Source of the DNA: Paludibacterium sp. B53371
GTDB taxonomy: Bacteria; Pseudomonadota; Gammaproteobacteria; Burkholderiales; Chromobacteriaceae
DNA: 64,000 bases
Reading direction: 5' to 3'
Assembly: GCF_018802765.1 (NCBI RefSeq)
Contig: NZ_CP069163.1
Location: forward strand, 1,674,001 to 1,738,000
In this document: piece by piece, positions 52,852 through 60,248 of the stretch
Position numbering within the stretch: position 1 is the stretch's first letter
Layout: every line of letters begins with the position of its first letter
Made by a program: the position numbers and the translations under genes
The notes under the pieces: model-generated
Told to the model about the DNA's origin: nothing
The model's database searches: none
Seen by the model: only the letters and a program-made list of their open reading frames with translations

Positions 52852-53788
52852 AACCTTCTCTCTCCAGGACAAGCAATTGGCCGTTGCCATCGATCAGACG
52901 TGCCGGCCCCGCGCCAGCCAGAACACGACCGATGCGACTCACGGCGCCCTTGCCAGCGAGTGCGCTGATCGCTGCACGGGCCGATACCGGCGCCGTGAAA
53001 CACAATTCATAGTCATCGCCGCCTGCGGCCAGCGCCCAAGCCAGCGACTGGCGGCGCTCGAGCAGCCAGGGGTGGCTGGGCAAGGCATCCAGCCAGACTT
53101 CGGCCGTCACTCCCGAGCGCTGCAGAATATGACCAAGGTCGGCCATCAAGCCATCAGACACATCAATGCAGGCATGGGCCAGCGGCAGCAGTGCCTGCCC
53201 GAGCGCCAGCCTGGGGGTCGGACGCTCCAGCTTGAGACGACAGGCGGCCAGCACGTCATCCGGCGGCGCATCGCTGCCCGGCACATGGTGGTGCAAGGCC
53301 AGTGCCGCCATGCCCAGCTCGCCACTGACCCAGATATCATCCCCTTCACGGGCTGCATGGCGACACAGTGCCTGCCCATGCGGCGTTTCACCGAGAATAG
53401 TCACTGACAGTGTCAACGGGCCGCGCGTGGTGTCGCCGCCGATCAGTGCCACATCATGCGCCCGGGCCAGATCCAGCAAGCCGGCGGCAAAACCCGCCAG
53501 CCAGTCCGGCGTCACCTCGGGCAAGGCCAGCGACAGCAGGGCCCAGCGCGGCCGTGCCCCCATCGCCGCCATGTCGGACAGATTGACCGCCAGCGTCTTG
53601 TGCCCCAGTGCAGCGGCATCGACATCCGGAAAGAAATGCCGGCCACTGACCAGGGTGTCGACCGAGATATGCAGATCACACCCCGGACTCGGCCGGATGA
53701 TGGCGGCGTCGTCGCCAATCCCCAGCGTCGTCTGGCTGCCGGTGGCGCTCGGCGCAAAAAAGTGCTGAATCAGTTCGAATTCGTTCAT
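52826..53788 (-). CDS. thiL: Thiamine-monophosphate kinase
   Basis: Phosphorylates thiamine phosphate to the active diphosphate. The 320 residues have the family start NEFELIQHFF, then GIGDDAAIIRPS, the metal site HISVDTLVSGRHFFPDV, NLSDMAAMGARPRWALLSLA, IGGDTTRGPLTLSVTILGE, and CIDVSDGLMADLGHILQRSG. The ATG at 53788 is chosen on family grounds; the longer upstream frame covers the nusB gene. It sits between nusB and pgpA, as in many betaproteobacteria. Confidence 0.94.
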   Translation of the reverse strand: MNEFELIQHFFAPSATGSQTTLGIGDDAAIIRPSPGCDLHISVDTLVSGRHFFPDVDAAALGHKTLAVNLSDMAAMGARPRWALLSLALPEVTPDWLAGFAAGLLDLARAHDVALIGGDTTRGPLTLSVTILGETPHGQALCRHAAREGDDIWVSGELGMAALALHHHVPGSDAPPDDVLAACRLKLERPTPRLALGQALLPLAHACIDVSDGLMADLGHILQRSGVTAEVWLDALPSHPWLLERRQSLAWALAAGGDDYELCFTAPVSARAAISALAGKGAVSRIGRVLAGAGPARLIDGNGQLLVLEREGYDHFQNQA

Positions 53789-53800
53789 GGATCCGGATGT

Positions 53801-53832
53801 GAAAACACCCGCCGACAACTGCGGGCGGGTGT
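53801..53832 (-). terminator. Stem-loop between nusB and thiL
   Basis: ACACCCGCC (53805-53813) pairs with GGCGGGTGT (53824-53832); on the minus strand it is followed by TTTTC. It lies 17 bases after the nusB stop and 16 bases before the thiL start, so it may be a partial terminator or attenuator inside the operon. Confidence 0.6.
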
Positions 53833-53849
53833 GACAGGGCATCAACCGC

Positions 53850-54284
53850 TTATTGCGGCCGGCGGGCGACTTCTTCTTCGCGCACCTGGGCGGCCAGCTT
53901 GTCCAGCACGCCATTGACGAATTTGTGACCGTCGGTACCACCAAACGTCTTGGTGATCTCGATCGCCTCGTTGATGATGACCGGGTACGGCGTCTCCGGG
54001 TGCTGGGTCAGCTCCAGTGCCGCCATCAGCAGAACGGCACGCTCGATCGGGCTGACATCCTCCGCCGAACGTTCGTAGTAACGGGCAACCAGCGCAGACA
54101 GCTGGGCGGCATCCTTCAGCACGCCGAACAGCAACGTACGAAACAACGTTTCGTCGGCCTTGGCAAAATACTCGTTCTCGCGCAGGTGTTTCTCGATGGT
54201 GGTAGCGGTTCGATCCGGATTCAGCGTCCATTCATACAGACCCTGAACCACAAACTCGCGCGCACGACGACGGGCAGTTTTCAT
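53850..54284 (-). CDS. nusB: Transcription antitermination protein NusB
   Basis: Binds boxA RNA with NusE to prevent termination in rRNA operons. The 144 residues match: RRRAREFVVQGLYEWTLN, DVSPIERAVLLMAALELTQH, PETPYPVIINEAIEITKTFG, and GHKFVNGVLDKLAAQVREEE at the C-terminus. It lies 67 bases downstream of ribH on the same strand, the standard order. Confidence 0.96.
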   Translation of the reverse strand: MKTARRRAREFVVQGLYEWTLNPDRTATTIEKHLRENEYFAKADETLFRTLLFGVLKDAAQLSALVARYYERSAEDVSPIERAVLLMAALELTQHPETPYPVIINEAIEITKTFGGTDGHKFVNGVLDKLAAQVREEEVARRPQ

Positions 54285-54351
54285 TGAAGCAATTCCTTGT
54301 AAAGAACGAAGCCGCCCGGCAAGGCACAGGCGGCCTGTCAACACTACCAGC

Positions 54352-54816
54352 TCAGCGCAGCGCCTGCTGCAACCGAACCATTTCCACCGCGACACGTGCT
54401 GCATCGCGGCCTTTTTCCAGCATGCGGACTTCCGCCTGCTCATCGTTTTCGGTGGTCAGTACGGCATTGGCCACCGGGATGCCCGCATCCAGACCGATGC
54501 GGGTCAGGCCGCTGCCCGACTCATTGGAAACCAGCTCGAAATGATAGGTTTCACCACGAATGACCGCGCCCAGGGCAATCAGGGCATCAAAACGGCCGCT
54601 CTTCGCCATGGTTTGCATGGTCAGCGGGATTTCCAGCGCGCCCGGCACCGTGGCCAGGGTGACATCCGCGGCCGCCACCCCGAGACGGGCCAGTTCGTCC
54701 AGGCAGGCATCGCGCAGCCCGTGGCAGACATTCTCGTTGAAGCGGCTCATGACGATACCGAATTTCAGGCCATGGCCATCCAGATTCGGGGCGATACGAT
54801 GGATGCTATCCAGCAT
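54352..54816 (-). CDS. ribH: 6,7-dimethyl-8-ribityllumazine synthase
   Basis: Penultimate step of riboflavin synthesis, condensing the pyrimidine and dihydroxybutanone phosphate. The 154-residue product shows [60 protein letters not shown] and [18 protein letters not shown], all family hallmarks. The ATG at 54816 is used; the frame can be extended to a TTG at 54834. Confidence 0.96.
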   Translation of the reverse strand: MLDSIHRIAPNLDGHGLKFGIVMSRFNENVCHGLRDACLDELARLGVAAADVTLATVPGALEIPLTMQTMAKSGRFDALIALGAVIRGETYHFELVSNESGSGLTRIGLDAGIPVANAVLTTENDEQAEVRMLEKGRDAARVAVEMVRLQQALR

Positions 54817-54854
54817 GTTCAATCTCTTTTGCAATTAGCGCAGAACTGTTTATT

Positions 54855-55970
54855 TTAATCCATTTCCACGCCGCCGTGTTGCGGCTGGCAAAATCCGCTG
54901 ACTTCGAGGCTGAAGCCGGCCATGCTCGGCAGCGTTCGCGGCGAGGACATCAGGCGCATCTTGCCCACCCCGAGCGTCTTGAGGATCTGGGCCCCGATAC
55001 CGAAGGTCTTGTTGTCCCACACCGCCTGTACCGGCTCGCTGGACGGCAGCGCACGGGCCAGCAGATCGTCGCCGTTTTCCGGGCGGTGCAGCAGAATCAC
55101 CACGCCACAGCCCTGCTCTTCGATGTACTCCAGTGCATTGGGCACGGTCCAGGAATGCGGCCCGGAGACCGGGTCCAGCAAGTCCATCACCGACAGCGGC
55201 TCATGCACCCGCACCGGGGTTTCCCGCTCGCAAACCGGGGTACCCTTGACCAGCGCCAGATGCGTGGCACGGGTCAGCACATCACGGAAAACATGCAGAT
55301 CGAAACTACCGAACGGCGTATCCACCGGACGCTGGCCGACGCGCTCCACCACGCTTTCGGTACGGCTGCGGTAATGAATCAGATCGGCAATCGTGCCGAT
55401 GCGGATGCCGTGCTCGTCGGCAAACTTCAGCAACTCCGGCAGGCGGGCCATGGTGCCGTCGTCGTTCATGATTTCACAGATCACCGAGGCAGGCGTCAGA
55501 CCGGCCAGCTGCGCCAGATCACAGCCGGCTTCCGTATGGCCGGCACGCACCAGTACACCGCCCGGCTGGGCCATCAGCGGGAAAATATGCCCCGGCTGAA
55601 CCAGATCCTCCGGCCGGGCCTGAGGCGCGACGGCAGCCAGAATGGTTCTGGCGCGATCGGCAGCGGAAATGCCGGTGGTTACGCCACTGGCCGCCTCGAT
55701 CGAGACCGTGAAATTGGTGCCATGCGAAGTCCCGTTGCGACTCACCATCAGCGGCAGGTTCAACTGATGGCAACGATCCTCGCTCAGGGTCAGGCAAATC
55801 AGGCCGCGACCGAATTTGGCCATGAAGTTGATGGCTTCCGGCGTCACGAACTCAGCCGCCATCACCAGATCACCCTCGTTCTCCCGGTCTTCTGCATCGA
55901 CCAGAATCACCATCTTGCCCGCCTTGATATCGGCCACGATGTCCTGCACCGGAGAAATCGCCATGCTCAC
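54855..55970 (-). CDS. ribBX: 3,4-dihydroxy-2-butanone-4-phosphate synthase with RibA-like domain lacking its Cys ligands (RibBX)
   Basis: The N-terminal 205 residues are a complete Rib[55 protein letters not shown] and [18 protein letters not shown]. The C-terminal part resembles GTP cyclohydrolase II, but the zinc-binding Cys cluster is missing: where active enzymes have a C...CxC pattern, the sequence reads [20 protein letters not shown]. This is the arrangement described in proteobacteria as RibBX, in which the second domain has no cyclohydrolase activity. GTP cyclohydrolase II is therefore expected elsewhere in the genome. The gene sits between ribE and ribH. Confidence 0.88.
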   Translation of the reverse strand: MSMAISPVQDIVADIKAGKMVILVDAEDRENEGDLVMAAEFVTPEAINFMAKFGRGLICLTLSEDRCHQLNLPLMVSRNGTSHGTNFTVSIEAASGVTTGISAADRARTILAAVAPQARPEDLVQPGHIFPLMAQPGGVLVRAGHTEAGCDLAQLAGLTPASVICEIMNDDGTMARLPELLKFADEHGIRIGTIADLIHYRSRTESVVERVGQRPVDTPFGSFDLHVFRDVLTRATHLALVKGTPVCERETPVRVHEPLSVMDLLDPVSGPHSWTVPNALEYIEEQGCGVVILLHRPENGDDLLARALPSSEPVQAVWDNKTFGIGAQILKTLGVGKMRLMSSPRTLPSMAGFSLEVSGFCQPQHGGVEMD

Positions 55971-55995
55971 TATCCTTTATCGTTGTTCTGTCTGA

Positions 55996-56601
55996 TCACT
56001 GCTTGGCCAGTACCCGCTCGACCGTATCCACGATCGCCTGGGTCTGGGGATCAATCTCGATATTGACCAGATCCCCGACCTCGCGCACGCCCAGAATGGT
56101 GCGCTGCAAGGTTTCAGGAATCAGGTGTACGCAGAAACGGTGTTCCTGCACGGCGCCGATGGTCAGACTGGCCCCATCCACGCCGATATAGCCTTTGGTC
56201 AGCACATACTTCATGGCACCGGCGGGCATGTCGAACCACAGCGTACGGTTGTCCGGGGTGCGAATCACCTCGCTGACACGTGCCTGGCAATAGATATGCC
56301 CCGACATGGCATGACCGCCGATCTCGTCGCCAAAACGCGCAGCGCGCTCGACATTGACGCGATCTCCGGGATGCAAGCCCCCCAGATTGGTCACCCGCAA
56401 GGTTTCCTGCATCAGATCGAAAGCCACCTGATCGCCGTCAATGGCACTGACGGTCAGGCAACAGCCGTTATGCGCCACCGACGCCCCCGGCGTCAGTCCC
56501 GCCAGCATGTCCTGCGGCAGACGGACGACATGACGACGAAAATCCTGTTTTTGTTCCACGGCGACCAGCTCGCCCATGCCCTGCACAATCCCGGTAAACA
56601 T
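55996..56601 (-). CDS. ribE: Riboflavin synthase, alpha chain
   Basis: Catalyses the last step, dismutation of lumazine to riboflavin. The 201 residues form two tandem lumazine-binding barrels: [37 protein letters not shown], and [20 protein letters not shown] in the second. GGAG 5 bases upstream sets the ATG at 56601. It is the first gene of the rib cluster. No FMN riboswitch was found upstream. Confidence 0.95.
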   Translation of the reverse strand: MFTGIVQGMGELVAVEQKQDFRRHVVRLPQDMLAGLTPGASVAHNGCCLTVSAIDGDQVAFDLMQETLRVTNLGGLHPGDRVNVERAARFGDEIGGHAMSGHIYCQARVSEVIRTPDNRTLWFDMPAGAMKYVLTKGYIGVDGASLTIGAVQEHRFCVHLIPETLQRTILGVREVGDLVNIEIDPQTQAIVDTVERVLAKQ

Positions 56602-56733
56602 ACCCGCTCCTGTCGCAACACCCGCACTCACGGCGGGCGAATAATCTGGTTGGCTATGATACCCAAATCCACTGCTGGCCGCCGGAGCTTATTGCTTCAC
56701 ATAAAGACAAAAGCCCGGCTCAGGCAGCGCAAA

Positions 56734-56779
56734 ACACAATATCTTGATGAAACTCAAATTCAGTCGCTACATTTTGCAA
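56734..56779 (+). promoter_or_regulatory. Two NrdR-box-like sequences upstream of nrdD
   Basis: ACACAATATCTTGATG (56734-56749) fits the NrdR box consensus (acaCwAtATaTwGtgt) well. A second, weaker copy, TCGCTACATTTTGCAA (56764-56779), starts 30 bases later, close to the three-turn spacing of tandem NrdR sites. Both lie 80 to 130 bases upstream of the nrdD start, where the repressor would block transcription. Confidence 0.6.
56744..56757 (+). promoter_or_regulatory. FNR/ANR-like box upstream of nrdD
   Basis: TTGATGAAACTCAA matches the consensus TTGATnnnnATCAA at 9 of 10 positions and overlaps the first NrdR-like box. Anaerobic activation of nrdDG is the expected use; no experimental support here. 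Confidence 0.6.
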
Positions 56780-56861
56780 ATTCTCTTTCCCGCCTGCCGG
56801 AAAATTCCCCTAGAGTACCGCCTGTCAGCAGCCCCCTTCCGTACAGACGAGAGAATTACCC

Positions 56862-59009
56862 ATGCTTCAGGTCAAAAAACGCGATGGCGCGATTGTGCCC
56901 TACGATGCCAGCAAAATTGCCGATGCCTGCCTGCGTGCCGCACAAGCCGCCGGCTATCCGGCACCGCGCGCCCTGGCCGGTCATATTGCCGATGAAATCG
57001 AGCAGGCATGCCGAGCACAGCCACAGGATCTGATCGACATTCCCACCCTGCAGCAAAGCGTCGAAGACGCCCTGATGCACCACTATCCGGATGTGGCCCG
57101 GGTGTACATCGAATACCGCCATGAGCGCGACACCATTCGCGCCCAGGGCTCGGCCCTGCATGCCAAGCTGATGGGGCTGGTGCACAAGACCGATGAAGAG
57201 GCCACCACCGAGAACGCCAACAAGGATGCCAACGTCTTTCCGGTAATGCGTGACCTGATGGCCGGCATCGTTTCGCGCCAGTTCGCCAGCACCTTCCTGC
57301 CCAAGGACATCCTGCAGGCACACCAGCAGGGCGATATTCACTATCACGACCTGGATTACTCGCCCTTCCTGCCATTCACCAACTGCTGCCTGGTGGACCT
57401 GCAGGGCATGCTGAAAAACGGCTTCCGCCTCGGCAACGCCAAGATCGAGAGCCCGAAATCGGTCGGCGTGGCCTGCGCGGTCACGGCGCAGATCATCGCC
57501 CAGGTCGCCAGCCACCAGTATGGTGGCACCACCATTCCGAATATCGACCTGACACTGGCCCCCTACGTCGAGAAAAGTTACGAGAAAAACCTGCTCATTG
57601 CCCGTGAATACGGCATCAGCGAGCCGGAGCGGTATGCCCGCGAGCGCACCGAGAAAGAAACCTACGACGGCATTCAGGCCTGCGAGTATGAAATCAACAC
57701 ACTGTTCAGCTCCAATGGCCAACAACCCTTCGTCACCTTCTCTTTCGGCATGGGTACCAGCTGGCAGGCACGCGCCATTCAGCAAGCCATCCTGCGCGTG
57801 CGCATCCGCGGACTCGGCAAGGAAGGCGTGACACCAGTCTTTCCCAAACTGGTCATGTTCCTCGATGAAGGCATCAACCTGCGTCCGCAAGACCCGAATT
57901 ACGATCTGAAACAACTGGCACTGGAGTGCGCCTCCAAACGCATGTACCCAGACATCATCTCGGCCAGACTCAACCGGCAGATTACCGGCTCCAGCGTGCC
58001 GGTCTCGCCGATGGGCTGCCGCAGCTTCCTGTCGGTCTGGCACGATGCCGAGGGCAAGGAAGTGCTCGATGGCCGCAACAACCTGGGGGTTGTCAGCCTG
58101 AACCTGCCCCGGATCGCCCTGGAGGCCAAAGGAGACCGCAGCCGCTTCACCAGCCTGCTCGACGAGCGTCTCGAGATCTGCCGCCGCGCCCTGATGACAC
58201 GCATTCACCGCCTGGAAGGCGTCAAGGCCAACATCGCGCCCATCCTCTACACCGAAGGGGCGTTTGGTACGCGTCTGGCACCGGACGACGACATCATGAC
58301 GCTGTTCCGCGATGGCCGTGCCTCGATCTCGCTGGGCTATATCGGCCTGCACGAAGTGGGCCGGCTGCTGTTTGGCGTTCATCCGGCGGACAGTACGGCG
58401 GCGCAGGATTTCCTGCATGGCATCGTGCGACACATGAGCCAGGCCACCAAGCAATGGCGCGAAGAGACAGGCATTGGCTTCTCGCTCTACTCCACCCCCA
58501 GCGAGTCGCTGTGCCATCGCTTCTGCAAACTCGACCAGCAGCGCTTTGGCGACCTGCCGGACATTACCGACAAGGGCTATTACACCAATTCCTTCCACCT
58601 CGACGTGCAGCGCAAGGTCAGTCCGTTCGAGAAAATCGCCTTTGAAAGCGGCTATGCCGAGCTGGCCAGCGGCGGACACATCAGCTATGTCGAACTGCCC
58701 AATATGCAGCACAACCTGAAGGCCCTGGAGCGCATCTGGGACCATGCTGTCGAACATGTGCCCTATTTCGGCACCAACACCCCGGTCGACTCCTGCGGTG
58801 CCTGCGGCTTCATGGGCGAAGCCCTGGCAACATCAGAGGGCTTCACCTGCCCGCAGTGCGGCAATCGCGACAGCGCCTCGCTGTCCGTCACCCGCCGTGT
58901 CTGCGGCTATCTGGGCAGCCCCAATGCGCGACCATTCAATGCCGGCAAACAAAAAGAAGTCATGCGGCGCGTCAAGCATCTGGGAAGTGCACAAGCCCAT
59001 GAACTATGA
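56862..59009 (+). CDS. nrdD: Anaerobic ribonucleoside-triphosphate reductase
   Basis: Oxygen-sensitive class III reductase that makes dNTPs without oxygen. The 715 residues start with an ATP-cone allosteric domain (LQVKKRDGAIVPYDASKIAD to about 95). The barrel contains FTNCCLVDLQGML and IGFSLYSTPSESLCHRF. The C-terminal zinc site has CGACGF and CPQCG pairs, and the glycyl radical is Gly682 in RVCGYLGSPNARPFNAGK. Overlapping NrdR-like and FNR-like sites precede it. The nrdG activase gene overlaps its end by 11 bases. Confidence 0.95.
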   Translation: MLQVKKRDGAIVPYDASKIADACLRAAQAAGYPAPRALAGHIADEIEQACRAQPQDLIDIPTLQQSVEDALMHHYPDVARVYIEYRHERDTIRAQGSALHAKLMGLVHKTDEEATTENANKDANVFPVMRDLMAGIVSRQFASTFLPKDILQAHQQGDIHYHDLDYSPFLPFTNCCLVDLQGMLKNGFRLGNAKIESPKSVGVACAVTAQIIAQVASHQYGGTTIPNIDLTLAPYVEKSYEKNLLIAREYGISEPERYARERTEKETYDGIQACEYEINTLFSSNGQQPFVTFSFGMGTSWQARAIQQAILRVRIRGLGKEGVTPVFPKLVMFLDEGINLRPQDPNYDLKQLALECASKRMYPDIISARLNRQITGSSVPVSPMGCRSFLSVWHDAEGKEVLDGRNNLGVVSLNLPRIALEAKGDRSRFTSLLDERLEICRRALMTRIHRLEGVKANIAPILYTEGAFGTRLAPDDDIMTLFRDGRASISLGYIGLHEVGRLLFGVHPADSTAAQDFLHGIVRHMSQATKQWREETGIGFSLYSTPSESLCHRFCKLDQQRFGDLPDITDKGYYTNSFHLDVQRKVSPFEKIAFESGYAELASGGHISYVELPNMQHNLKALERIWDHAVEHVPYFGTNTPVDSCGACGFMGEALATSEGFTCPQCGNRDSASLSVTRRVCGYLGSPNARPFNAGKQKEVMRRVKHLGSAQAHEL

Positions 59010-59472
59010 TCGTTTTTACACTGACGACCTGGTGAACGGCGAAGGCATCCGGCTGACGCTGTTCGTCACCGGCTGCCAGCATGCCTGCCCGGGCTGCTAC
59101 AACCAGAGCACCTGGGATCGCAAGGCCGGCCACCCCTTCACCGCCGAGGTGCGCGACCGTCTGCTGCAGCTGGCGGCGCGCCATGACGGCCTCAGCCTGT
59201 CCGGCGGCGACCCCCTGCACCCGGCCAACCGCGAGGCCATCCAGGATCTGTGCCAGCGCTTCAAGCAACGCTATCCGGACAAGGACATCTGGCTGTGGAC
59301 CGGCTACCGTCATGAAGAAATTGCCGAGCTGCCTTTACTGCAATGGGTCGACGTGCTGATCGACGGACGCTACCTGCAGGCCCAGCCCACCACCCTGCCT
59401 TGGCGCGGTTCCGCCAACCAGCGGCTGATCCGCCTGGCGCACCACCACGCCGTTGCTGCATCGCAAAATTGA
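58999..59472 (+). CDS. nrdG: Anaerobic ribonucleotide reductase activase NrdG
   Basis: Radical-SAM enzyme that installs the glycyl radical on NrdD. The 157-residue product has the Fe-S motif CQHACPGC with Cys26, Cys30 and Cys33, the SAM-binding LSLSGGDPLHPANREAIQDL, and a GlyGly-type loop near IDGRYLQAQ. The ATG at 58999 lies inside the 3' end of nrdD, so the pair is coupled. Confidence 0.94.
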   Translation: MNYDRFYTDDLVNGEGIRLTLFVTGCQHACPGCYNQSTWDRKAGHPFTAEVRDRLLQLAARHDGLSLSGGDPLHPANREAIQDLCQRFKQRYPDKDIWLWTGYRHEEIAELPLLQWVDVLIDGRYLQAQPTTLPWRGSANQRLIRLAHHHAVAASQN

Positions 59473-59838
59473 TTGGTCATACCCTGTTGACACCTTTAAA
59501 TCCCGAAGCGTATATTTCACGCTCCTCAATGATATAGGGGGCTCCGGCCTTGGAAAGCAGTCCTAGTCGATCTTGCATCGACCACATCTAAGCCCGGCAA
59601 GACCACCGCTGTTCATCAGCCACCGTCTTGTCGCAGGCAAGGCGGTGCGCCTTCGTTTTTCGCGCATCCCACACTGAAATGATCGTTCTGCAGCGCCGCT
59701 GGCGAGGCAGACAACCCATCACGGCCCCTGGCACGTCCGCTCACCCTGTCGTGGCGGATCGGCACTGGCCGTGAACGACCATGGCACCGCCATCTGCGGC
59801 GCCATGGCTTTGACATTGGCATTTTACTGGAGCGCATC
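59473..59838 (+). other. Structured 5' leader region of the Nramp-related transporter gene
   Basis: 366 bases with no convincing gene but several stem-loops. GTCGAT...ATCGAC (59566-59582); CACCGtcTTG...CAAggCGGTG (59621-59647), followed by CGTTTTT, which may end the nrdDG transcript; and a strong stem CCATGGCACCGC/GCGGCGCCATGG (59779-59807). A TGGCGG at 59751-59756 can pair instead with CCGCCA at 59787-59792, giving alternative folds. AAGCCCGGCAAGACC near 59590-59605 faintly recalls yybP-ykoY RNAs, but the rest of that motif is not seen. A regulated leader is inferred. Confidence 0.45.
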
Positions 59839-59958
59839 ATGAACTACGGATCCCTTCTGGCGGCAGACATTCGCCGCGACCGGCAAGCCTCGCGTGTCGG
59901 CCTCACCCATTTCTTTCAACAACTGATTCGTCGCCTTGCCGGCCTGGCGAGTCACTGA
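59839..59958 (+). CDS. Small leader ORF 1 upstream of the Nramp-related transporter
   Basis: A 39-codon frame with GGAG 7 bases before the ATG. The peptide starts MNYGSLLAADIRRDRQ, then an amphipathic basic stretch (THFFQQLIRRLAGLASH). It is too short for family recognition. It is the first of three consecutive small frames leading into the transporter gene. Confidence 0.45.
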   Translation: MNYGSLLAADIRRDRQASRVGLTHFFQQLIRRLAGLASH

Positions 59959-59973
59959 ACCCGGGAGCCAGCC

Positions 59974-60045
59974 ATGGAAGAACCCAGTTGTAGTCGATCG
60001 GTCACGCTGACCGGCAACGGACCGCCAGGCAAGTGCAGTATCTGA
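59974..60045 (+). CDS. Small leader ORF 2 (acidic-proline start)
   Basis: A 23-codon frame: GGGAG at good spacing, then MEEPSCSRSVTLTG. An N-terminal Glu-Glu-Pro recalls the acidic/proline starts (EPDP) by which the E. coli MgtL leader peptide destabilises ribosomes at low Mg2+. Its last 13 bases overlap the proposed start of the next frame. Function is inference. Confidence 0.45.
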   Translation: MEEPSCSRSVTLTGNGPPGKCSI

Positions 60046-60248
60046 CCCTGCCCCGCCTGCCCCCCCCCCTTCAGCGTGACCCGATCCCGCGCCACCGGCG
60101 CACAGTTCCCCCCACTGTTTGTCCAGACTTTCAGGACGGCTTGATGTTGCCGCCGCAGTACGCGACGGTCAGCAAACATCAAGACGCCTTGTCCGGTCGA
60201 CATGTCGGGTATCCCCACGCATTCGAATCGAAGAGAAGTAGACAATGA
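60033..60248 (+). CDS. Proline-rich upstream ORF coupled to the transporter start
   Basis: A 71-codon frame from a GTG at 60033, or 34 codons from the ATG at 60144, which has AGGA at good spacing. The longer form contains LPRLPPPLQRDPIPRH and VPPTVCPD, with three consecutive Pro codons encoded by the C10 tract. The stop codon overlaps the transporter ATG (ATGA, 60245-60248), so ribosomes ending here can reinitiate on the transporter. Such proline-rich leaders are known in Mg2+-responsive genes such as mgtCBR. Confidence 0.5.
   Translation: MQYLTLPRLPPPLQRDPIPRHRRTVPPTVCPDFQDGLMLPPQYATVSKHQDALSGRHVGYPHAFESKRSRQ
60060..60069 (+). repeat. C10 homopolymer tract inside the proline-rich uORF
   Basis: Ten consecutive C (60060-60069) encode the Pro-Pro-Pro run. 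Tracts of this length slip during replication, and a length change would put the leader ORF out of frame with its coupling stop codon. Confidence 0.8.

Noticed and set aside
56602-56861. FMN riboswitch upstream of ribE
   Set aside because: Searched by eye for the conserved RFN blocks on the minus strand and found none.
56856-58757. Minus-strand frame of 633 codons opposite nrdD
   Set aside because: NrdD on the plus strand is certain, with its glycyl radical site; the minus-strand product has no recognisable domain.
59590-59605. Possible yybP-ykoY (Mn2+) riboswitch piece AAGCCCGGCAAGACC
   Set aside because: Only a short resemblance; the other conserved loops are not present in the flanking bases.
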